NCBI RefSeq assembly: GCF_013466985.1 | Contig: NZ_CP059164.1 | Span: 1,187,001 to 1,251,000, forward strand | Direction of reading: 5' to 3' | Length of the DNA stretch: 64,000 nucleotides | Source: Nocardioides ungokensis | Lineage (GTDB): Bacteria > Actinomycetota > Actinomycetes > Propionibacteriales > Nocardioidaceae | Part shown: positions 58,635-64,000 of the stretch, piece by piece | How the letters are laid out: every line of letters starts with the position of its first letter | Position numbering within the stretch: position 1 is the stretch's first letter | Position numbers and translations under genes: made by a program | The notes under the pieces: generated by a model | Told to the model about the DNA's origin: nothing | What the model saw: only the letters and a program-made list of their open reading frames with translations | Database searches by the model: none

Positions 58635-60394
58635 GGCGCCGTCGCGGACCCGTCGGCCCGGGGCAGCTCGTGGGCCTGCTCGTGGCCCTGGCCCTGGCCG
58701 TCTCCGGCTGTGTCCGGATGCCCGAGAGCGGCCCGGTCGTGGAGACGAAGTCGGGCGGTGCCGTCAACGAGCAGCCTGGGATCTCCATCGACCCCCGGCC
58801 ACCCCAGGCGGGTGCGTCGGCCCCCGACATCGTCAAGGGGTTCCTCGATGCGATGACGGCGACACCGATCCAGACCAACGTGGCCAAGCAGTTCCTCGCC
58901 AAGGACGCCCAGGCGTCGTGGAACCCCGAGCGCCGGACCATCACCTACTCCGACGCCTCGCCGCCGCGGGCCGGCCACGGATCCTCGGTGGCGGTCACCC
59001 TCAGCGGCGCCCACCAGCTGGACTCGCGCGGCGCCTGGCGTGGTCCCCTCCCGAGGTCCGAGCAGGTCCTCCGGTTCCCGATGACCAAGGAGAACGGCGA
59101 GGAGCGGATCGCCGTGGCGCCCAACGCGCTGATCGTGCCGGAGACGTGGTTCGAGCAGCGGTTCCGCGAGGTGTCGTTGTACTTCTTCGACCCGACCGCG
59201 CAGATCCTCGTCCCCGAGCCGGTCTTCGTGCCCCTCGGCGACCAGCTCCCGACGGCGCTGGTCGAGGGCCTGCTGCGTGGCCCGCCGCCGAGCCTGGCGC
59301 GGGTGTCGCGGAGCTTCATCCCGCCCGGCCTCGACTACGGCGTCTCCGTGACCGTCTCGGGGAACGGCGTCGCGGACATCGCACTGAAGGGCGACGTCGG
59401 CCCGCAGACGACGCAGGCCATGCAGCTGATGCTGGCGCAGTTCACCTGGACCCTGCGCCAGGAGCCCTCCATCCAGGCGGTGCGGATCTCGATCGGCGGC
59501 CAGCAGATCCAGCTGCCCGGCGGGGTGACGGAGGTCAGCGTGGACCAGGGCGCGGCCTTCGACCCCACCGGAGCCCAGTCGAGCTCGCTCCTCTACGGCC
59601 TGCGTCGCGGCCTGCTGTCCTCCGGCCCGTCGGGTGAGCTCGACCCCGTGGCCGGGCCGCTGGGGGCGGAGCGCTTCGGGGTGCGCTCGGTCGGCGTCAA
59701 CCTCGACGCCACCCAGGTGGCAGCGGTCACCGACGACGGCCGGGTGGTCCTGACGGCGCCGGTCCGCGGGCCGGCCAGCGACGTACGACAGGTCATGACC
59801 GGCGCGACGGACGTGTTGCGGCCGGCCTGGGACTTCGCCGACCGGCTCTGGCTGGTGGACCGCGCGCCGGGAGGGGCCCGCGTGTCGTACGTCGAGGACG
59901 GTCACCCCACGTCGGTGACGGTGCCGCGGGTGACCGGCACGTCGGTGCGCGGCTTCCTGGTCTCGCGCGACGGGTCACGGTTCGTCGCCGTGGTCCACCA
60001 CCCCGCCGGGGACGCCCTGATGGTCAGCCGGATCCGCCACGACGACCAGGGAGCGGTGCTGGGCGCCAGCAGCGCCCAGCGGATCTCCTGGGAGGGCGGG
60101 GGCCGGCTCCGCATCCGCGACATCGGCTGGCACACGCCCACCACGATCGCGGCCCTGCACGTGCTCACCGGGGACCTCTCGCAGGTGCGGACCATCGCGG
60201 TCGACGGGTCGCCGCCCGGCCTGGACAGCCTGTCGACGACGTTGCAGGGGCGGGTGCTGTCCCTGGCGGCCTCGCCGGTCGCGTCGGAGAGCCTCTACGC
60301 GGTGACGCGGTCCAGCCTGATCGACCTCTCCAGCCCCGAACGCGGCATCGCCCCGCTCGATCCGGGCGTCACCTCGCTGGGCTACGTGGGCTGA
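58631..60394 (+). CDS. lpqB: lipoprotein LpqB
   Basis: A 587-residue lipoprotein with lipobox LAVSGC (lipidated C27) after a basic N-terminus. It has an N-terminal GerMN domain (about 165-310) and a C-terminal beta-propeller-like LpqB domain (about 330-585). In actinobacteria LpqB interacts with the sensor part of MtrB and modulates MtrA phosphorylation. GTG 58631 overlaps the mtrB stop as GTGA, which keeps the three proteins in balance. Confidence 0.94.
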   Translation: MRRRRGPVGPGQLVGLLVALALAVSGCVRMPESGPVVETKSGGAVNEQPGISIDPRPPQAGASAPDIVKGFLDAMTATPIQTNVAKQFLAKDAQASWNPERRTITYSDASPPRAGHGSSVAVTLSGAHQLDSRGAWRGPLPRSEQVLRFPMTKENGEERIAVAPNALIVPETWFEQRFREVSLYFFDPTAQILVPEPVFVPLGDQLPTALVEGLLRGPPPSLARVSRSFIPPGLDYGVSVTVSGNGVADIALKGDVGPQTTQAMQLMLAQFTWTLRQEPSIQAVRISIGGQQIQLPGGVTEVSVDQGAAFDPTGAQSSSLLYGLRRGLLSSGPSGELDPVAGPLGAERFGVRSVGVNLDATQVAAVTDDGRVVLTAPVRGPASDVRQVMTGATDVLRPAWDFADRLWLVDRAPGGARVSYVEDGHPTSVTVPRVTGTSVRGFLVSRDGSRFVAVVHHPAGDALMVSRIRHDDQGAVLGASSAQRISWEGGGRLRIRDIGWHTPTTIAALHVLTGDLSQVRTIAVDGSPPGLDSLSTTLQGRVLSLAASPVASESLYAVTRSSLIDLSSPERGIAPLDPGVTSLGYVG

Positions 60395-60467
60395 GCCCGG
60401 AGCGGCGTCGTCCACAGGGCACGCCCGGCCCCTTGAGCAGCGCGCCGCACTCTGGTGGCATCGGCGC

Positions 60468-61238
60468 GTGCCCGACGGTCTCCTGGACGCCCTGGCCGAC
60501 CTCCTGCTCGGCGGGCGCTGCGTCGGCTGCGACCGGCCCGGCCGGGTGCTCTGTCGCGGCTGCGCCGACCGGCTGCCTCCCGCCGCCCGGGTCGCGTGGC
60601 CGAGCCCCGTTCCGCCGGGCCTGGTGACACCCTGGGCCGCCGGGGAGTACGCCGGCGTGGTCAGGGCGATGGTGGTCGGTCACAAGGAGCACCGGCTGCT
60701 CGCCCTGCGCGACCCGCTCGCCCTGCTGCTGGCCCGCGCGGCGGCGTCCGCCCTCGTGCAGGAGCGCCCGCCCGGTCCGGTGGTCCTGGTGCCGGTCCCG
60801 TCCCGGCCCGCCAGCGTCCGCGCGCGCGGCTACGACCCGACGTACGCCCTCACCAGCTGTGCGGGACGGCTGCTGGCGACGGCGGGCCACGACGTCTGCG
60901 TCCACCGGTTGCTGCGCACCCGTCCGGGCGTGGTCGACCAGGCCGGTCTCGACGCGCAGGCCCGGGCCGCGAACCTCGCGGGCTCCATGTGCTGCCCCTC
61001 GGCCGGCCTGCGCCGGTTGGCGGCGGGCCGGGCCGTCGCGTCGGTCGTGGTGTGTGACGACGTGCTGACGACGGGGGCGACGGCGCGCGAGGCCCAGCGA
61101 GCACTGGAGGCGGTGGGGCTGCGGGTGACTGCCGTGGCGGCCGTGGCGGCGACCCGCAGACGGCTCCCACCGGGTGGTCGCGCAGGACACAGCGAATCTT
61201 CGGGGCTCAGGGTTTCGCCCAGCCGTCATACCCATTAG
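60468..61238 (+). CDS. comF: ComF family phosphoribosyltransferase-like protein
   Basis: A 256-residue protein with an N-terminal zinc-ribbon-like C-x2-C pair (CVGCDRPGRVLCRGC) and a C-terminal phosphoribosyltransferase fold whose PRPP loop reads VVVCDDVLTTGATAREAQ. LVPVPSRPASVRARGYDPTY is the conserved ComF block. ComF is needed for DNA uptake in competent bacteria but is widely conserved with unclear function in actinobacteria. GTG 60468 lies 73 nt after lpqB. The last approximately 20 residues are less conserved in style. Confidence 0.9.
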   Translation: MPDGLLDALADLLLGGRCVGCDRPGRVLCRGCADRLPPAARVAWPSPVPPGLVTPWAAGEYAGVVRAMVVGHKEHRLLALRDPLALLLARAAASALVQERPPGPVVLVPVPSRPASVRARGYDPTYALTSCAGRLLATAGHDVCVHRLLRTRPGVVDQAGLDAQARAANLAGSMCCPSAGLRRLAAGRAVASVVVCDDVLTTGATAREAQRALEAVGLRVTAVAAVAATRRRLPPGGRAGHSESSGLRVSPSRHTH

Positions 61239-61247
61239 CGTCTTTGC
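61236..61247 (+). promoter_or_regulatory. promoter of the hpf leader
   Basis: TAGCGT (61236-61241) followed by 6 nt and ATG 61248 is a perfect match to the leaderless pattern, implying transcription starts 387 nt before hpf. Confidence 0.5.
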
Positions 61248-61634
61248 ATGGAGTCCGTCCGGGTCCGTGGTTGCGTCTTCAGGACGCCCCGGTCCGGGGC
61301 GTCACGAGGACAAGCCGATGCCAGTCGCAGGCGAAACGGTCCACGTAAGGCTGTCTCCCACGGGCTCGCCCGCGGGGGGAAGCCGATCACGGTGCGGCTT
61401 AGTCGTAAGTCCTGCCCCGTCCCCGTCGTCAGACACGACGGTCGGTGGGAGAAGGGCAGTAGTGGCAGAGAAGCTGCGAACCCCTCAGCAGGCGATTGTG
61501 GGGTCGAAGACCAGGTCGGCCGGACGGACTCCTTCCACCCCGAGCAGCGGGTCCTTCCGGACCCGTGCCTCGGCCTGCCCCGGGCAGGGCGCGAGCGGGG
61601 TCTGAAGAAACCAACCAAGTAACGGGAGGTTCAC
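61248..61634 (+). ncRNA. long structured leader of hpf, possibly with a leader ORF
   Basis: The 396-nt gap between comF and hpf holds no recognised gene. A hairpin with 8-bp arms (61283-61303) and another with 7-bp arms (61423-61441) are visible, with several C- and G-runs between them. A 124-codon frame starts at the predicted transcript start (ATG 61248) and ends at 61622, 12 nt before hpf, but its third codon positions show only background GC, unlike real genes here. A 46-codon frame from GTG 61462 to 61605 is a weaker alternative. I regard it as an untranslated or regulatory leader; no riboswitch class was recognised. Confidence 0.45.
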
Positions 61635-62258
61635 ATGGAAGTTGTGGTCACGGGTCGGCACTGCGAGCTGTCGGATCGGTTCCGGAGTCACGTCGCCGAG
61701 AAGCTGACGCGACTCGAGAAGCACGACCACCGCATCATGCGGGTCCAGGTGGAGGTCGAGTGTGAGCGCAACCCGCGCCAGCACGACCGCGCCGTACGAC
61801 TCGAGCTCACCGCGTTCTCGAAGGGACCAGTGATCCGGGCCGAGGCAGCCGCCGAGGACAAGATGGCAGCCCTGGACCTCGCCCTCGACAAGATGGCCGC
61901 GCAGATGCGCCGCGCCGCCGATCGGCGCCGGGTGCACCGCGGCCGCCACGCTCCGTTGTCGGTCGGCCAGGCGCTCGCCGACAGCCCGCTCGAGGGCATG
62001 GCCACCGAGGAGGACGAGTCCGTGACCGAGCGTCGGGTCGGGCCCATCGCGGTGACCGGCGACGGTCCGCTCGTGGTGCGGGAGAAGACCCATGCGGCCA
62101 GCCCCATGACCCTCGACCAGGCCCTCTACGAGATGGAGCTCGTGGGCCACGACTTCTACCTGTTCGTCGACAAGGAGAACGACCGTCCGGCGGTCGTCTA
62201 CCGCCGCCGTGGCTACGACTACGGAGTGATCTCCCTGGACCTCGGCGCCCAGGACTGA
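61635..62258 (+). CDS. hpf: ribosome hibernation-promoting factor, long form
   Basis: A 207-residue protein. The N-terminal HPF/RaiA ribosome-binding domain (about 1-105) has EVVVTGRHCELSDRFRSHVA and AAEDKMAALDLALDKMAAQM. The C-terminal dimerisation domain (about 145-205) has SPMTLDQALYEMELVGHDFY and NDRPAVVYRRRGYDYGVISL. Long HPF proteins pair 70S ribosomes into inactive 100S dimers during stress. GGGAGG precedes ATG 61635. The unusually long leader upstream suggests post-transcriptional control. Confidence 0.95.
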   Translation: MEVVVTGRHCELSDRFRSHVAEKLTRLEKHDHRIMRVQVEVECERNPRQHDRAVRLELTAFSKGPVIRAEAAAEDKMAALDLALDKMAAQMRRAADRRRVHRGRHAPLSVGQALADSPLEGMATEEDESVTERRVGPIAVTGDGPLVVREKTHAASPMTLDQALYEMELVGHDFYLFVDKENDRPAVVYRRRGYDYGVISLDLGAQD

Positions 62259-62289
62259 CACCGGAATCCGGCCCGGGGACGGGCCCGAA

Positions 62290-62325
62290 CGAGACGGGGT
62301 GGCCCTTGCGGGCCACCCCGTCTCG
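62290..62325 (+). terminator. terminator after hpf
   Basis: Perfect 16-bp arms (62290-62305, 62310-62325) with a TTGC loop, 31 nt after the hpf stop, followed by a short T-containing stretch. Confidence 0.8.
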
Positions 62326-62369
62326 ACGTTCTCTGGCACCGACGGGTCCCACCAACCCCTCACACGTGC

Positions 62370-62381
62370 CATGATGCGCGT
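62370..62381 (+). promoter_or_regulatory. possible leaderless promoter of the NarL-type regulator gene
   Basis: CATGAT (62370-62375) is 6 nt before GTG 62382. Confidence 0.4.
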
Positions 62382-63065
62382 GTGGCCGAGCACGAGATCG
62401 AGGCAGACCCCGAGCCGATCCGGGTCCTCGTCGTTGATGACCAGGAGCTGTTCCGACGCGGCTTGACCATGTTGCTCGCGGTGGAACCGGGCATCGAGGT
62501 CGTCGGCGAGGCGGGCGACGGCATCGAGGGCGAGAGCCTGGCGGCGAGCGCCGCTCCCGACGTCATCCTCCTCGACATCCGGATGCCCAAGCGCTCCGGG
62601 ATCGAGGCCTGCCTGGCCATCAAGGACGCCGTGCCGTCGGCCAAGATCATCATGCTCACGGTCTCCGACGAGGAGGCCGACCTCTACGAGGCGGTCAAGA
62701 GCGGGGCCTCCGGCTACCTGCTCAAGGACTCCTCGATCGAGGAGGTCGCCCAGGCGGTCCGCGTCGTGGCCGACGGCCAGTCGCTGATCAGCCCCTCGAT
62801 GGCGGTCAAGCTCATCGACGAGTTCAAGCAGATGTCGCGGCCCGAGCGCGAGCACGTCCCCGGCCTGCGCCTGACCGAGCGCGAGCTCGAGGTGCTGCGC
62901 CTGGTGGCCAAGGGGCTGAACAACCGCGAGATCGCCAAGCAGCTCTACATCAGCGAGAACACCGTCAAGAACCACGTGCGCAACATCCTGGAGAAGCTCC
63001 AGCTGCACTCGCGCATGGAGGCGGTCATGTACGCCGTCCGAGAGAAGCTGCTGGACCTTCCCTGA
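62382..63065 (+). CDS. NarL/LuxR-family response regulator
   Basis: A 227-residue regulator. The receiver has VLVVDDQELFRRGL, phospho-acceptor D65 in ILLDIRMPKRSG and Lys in GYLLKDSS. The LuxR-type helix-turn-helix at the end reads LRLTERELEVLRLVAKGLNN, REIAKQLYISENTVKNHVRN. No kinase is adjacent. Location after hpf is conserved in actinobacteria, from memory, so it may link to growth control or dormancy, but no target is known here. Confidence 0.92.
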   Translation: MAEHEIEADPEPIRVLVVDDQELFRRGLTMLLAVEPGIEVVGEAGDGIEGESLAASAAPDVILLDIRMPKRSGIEACLAIKDAVPSAKIIMLTVSDEEADLYEAVKSGASGYLLKDSSIEEVAQAVRVVADGQSLISPSMAVKLIDEFKQMSRPEREHVPGLRLTERELEVLRLVAKGLNNREIAKQLYISENTVKNHVRNILEKLQLHSRMEAVMYAVREKLLDLP

Positions 63066-63121
63066 CGCCGGCACGCACTCCAGGACCGCGCTCGAGCGAC
63101 GGGGCTGTCGGTGGCGTGGCA

Positions 63122-63133
63122 TAGCCTCCCGCC
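63122..63133 (+). promoter_or_regulatory. leaderless promoter of the YcaQ-like gene
   Basis: TAGCCT (63122-63127) is 6 nt before ATG 63134. Confidence 0.6.
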
Positions 63134-64000
63134 ATGCAGTCGCTGAGCACCGCGCAGGCTCGCCGCATCGCCCTGGCCGCCCAGGGCTTCCTCGACACCC
63201 GTCACGCCGTCCCCACGATGCGCACGTTCCAGCGCACGCTCGAGCGCACCGGAGTGCTCCAGGTCGACTCCGTCAACGTCCTCCAGCGCGCGCACTACAT
63301 GCCGCTCTACTCCCGGATGGGTCCCTACGACGTGGACCTGCTGCGCCGCGCCGCGGAGCGCCGGCCGCGCCGGGTCGTGGAGTACTGGGCCCACGTGCAG
63401 GCGTTCATGCCGGTCGAGCTGTGGCCGCTGATGCGTCACCGGATGGAGGCCCACCGCGCCAAGCGCGGCAAGTGGGGGATCGTCGAGGAGGACCCGGAGC
63501 TCGAGAAGAACCTCATCGACGAGGTGCGCGCCCGTGGCGCCTCCACCGCTCGGAACCTCGACGACGGGCTGCCCCGCACCAAGGAGCACTGGGGGTGGAA
63601 CTGGTCCAGCACCCGCCGCATGCTCGACTACCTCTACACGGTGGGCGACCTCGCCATCGCCGGTCGCAACAGCCAGTTCGAGGTCCTCTACGACCTGCCC
63701 GAGCGGGTGCTCCCCGCGCACGTCCTGGCCAGGGAGACGCCGTCGCCGGCCGAGGCCAACCGCGAGCTGGTGCGGCGGGCGGCCAGGTCGCACGGGGTCG
63801 CCACGGCGCAGTGCCTGCGCGACTACTACCGGATGGACGCCAAGGACGCCGGACCGGCCATCGCCGAGCTGGTGGAGGAGGGCGAGCTGCTGCCGGTCAC
63901 GATCGACGGCTGGAAGCGGCCGGCCTACCTGCATCGCGACGCCCGTCGCCCCCGGCGGACCCACGCCCGGGCCCTGCTGAGCCCGTTCGACCCGCTGGTC
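63134..64000 (+). CDS. YcaQ-like winged-helix DNA glycosylase family protein, 3'-truncated
   Basis: The first 289 residues are present; the gene runs off the window with an open frame. It begins SLSTAQARRIALAAQGFLD and has LERTGVLQVDSVNVLQRAHY, the QVDSVNVL block typical of the YcaQ/winged helix DNA-binding family, and later HWGWNWSSTRRMLDYLYTVG and LLSPFDPLV, where the QxQ/FDP catalytic region of DNA crosslink glycosylases begins. It probably unhooks interstrand crosslinks or alkylated bases. ATG 63134 follows TAGCCT by 6 nt. Confidence 0.87.
   Translation, partial: MQSLSTAQARRIALAAQGFLDTRHAVPTMRTFQRTLERTGVLQVDSVNVLQRAHYMPLYSRMGPYDVDLLRRAAERRPRRVVEYWAHVQAFMPVELWPLMRHRMEAHRAKRGKWGIVEEDPELEKNLIDEVRARGASTARNLDDGLPRTKEHWGWNWSSTRRMLDYLYTVGDLAIAGRNSQFEVLYDLPERVLPAHVLARETPSPAEANRELVRRAARSHGVATAQCLRDYYRMDAKDAGPAIAELVEEGELLPVTIDGWKRPAYLHRDARRPRRTHARALLSPFDPLV

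Overview
The window is a very GC-rich chromosomal segment from a high-GC Gram-positive bacterium (Actinomycetota). Gene content and order point to a Nocardioidaceae-like or other non-mycolate actinomycete; that placement is inferred, since no rRNA or tRNA is present. Two stretches follow an order that, from memory, is conserved across Actinomycetota: maf, accE, accD, birA, PH-domain protein, purK, purE, acyl-CoA dehydrogenase, sigF; and TIGR03089, manC, fbiB, fbiA, whiB, giant glycosyltransferase, DUF5719, zincin-like protein, DUF3499, manB, Trm112-like, SIS protein, ahcY, mtrA, mtrB, lpqB, comF, hpf, orphan response regulator. No phage, insertion sequence, CRISPR array or integrase is visible.

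Layout. 0-6 kb: end of an acyl-CoA dehydrogenase gene, GtrA membrane protein, Maf, a divergent TetR/drug-efflux pair with a palindromic operator, and a DUF885 hydrolase. 6-14.5 kb: an orphan response regulator, acyl-CoA carboxylase beta and epsilon subunits, biotin ligase, a PH protein with an adenylate cyclase, a stand-alone winged-helix protein, purK/purE, and an ATGA-coupled CoA-binding/ArfB pair. 14.5-23 kb: a secreted Ig-like protein, acyl-CoA dehydrogenase, and a stress-signalling group (PAS/GAF/PP2C phosphatase, two overlapping ANTAR regulators, a SigF-type sigma factor with its own SigF-like promoter), then enoyl-CoA hydratase and an LCP ligase. 24-28 kb: two wax-ester/triacylglycerol synthases in divergent arrangement with two small helical proteins and a thioesterase. 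28-39.5 kb: an envelope-polysaccharide locus (LCP ligase, two GlfT1-like glycosyltransferases, UDP-galactopyranose mutase, GlfT2-like polymerase, Wzm/Wzt exporter, peptidoglycan amidase with FG-GAP repeats). 39.5-53 kb: GDP-mannose and F420 genes, WhiB and cell-wall genes. 53-64 kb: cation efflux, ahcY, MtrAB-LpqB, ComF, ribosome hibernation factor, a NarL-type regulator, and the start of a YcaQ-like protein.

Two sequence-wide patterns matter for anyone using this annotation. First, about twenty genes start directly after TAnnnT plus 6-8 nt and have no Shine-Dalgarno, which is the signature of leaderless transcription; I used it to fix start codons. Second, eight otherwise conserved genes (birA, acyl-CoA dehydrogenase, one wax-ester synthase, LCP ligase, glf, amidase, whiB, giant glycosyltransferase) are each broken by one or two single-base deletions, nearly all restorable by lengthening a short homopolymer by one base. 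This looks like consensus-sequence error, so these genes are annotated as single CDSs spanning the break.

Functional themes: cell-envelope assembly and its control (MtrAB, WhiB, LCP ligases, galactan-type locus, GDP-mannose supply), acyl-CoA and neutral-lipid metabolism (AccD/AccE/BirA, acyl-CoA dehydrogenases, enoyl-CoA hydratase, wax-ester synthases, thioesterase) and stress or dormancy control (SigF, PP2C phosphatase, ANTAR proteins, HPF).
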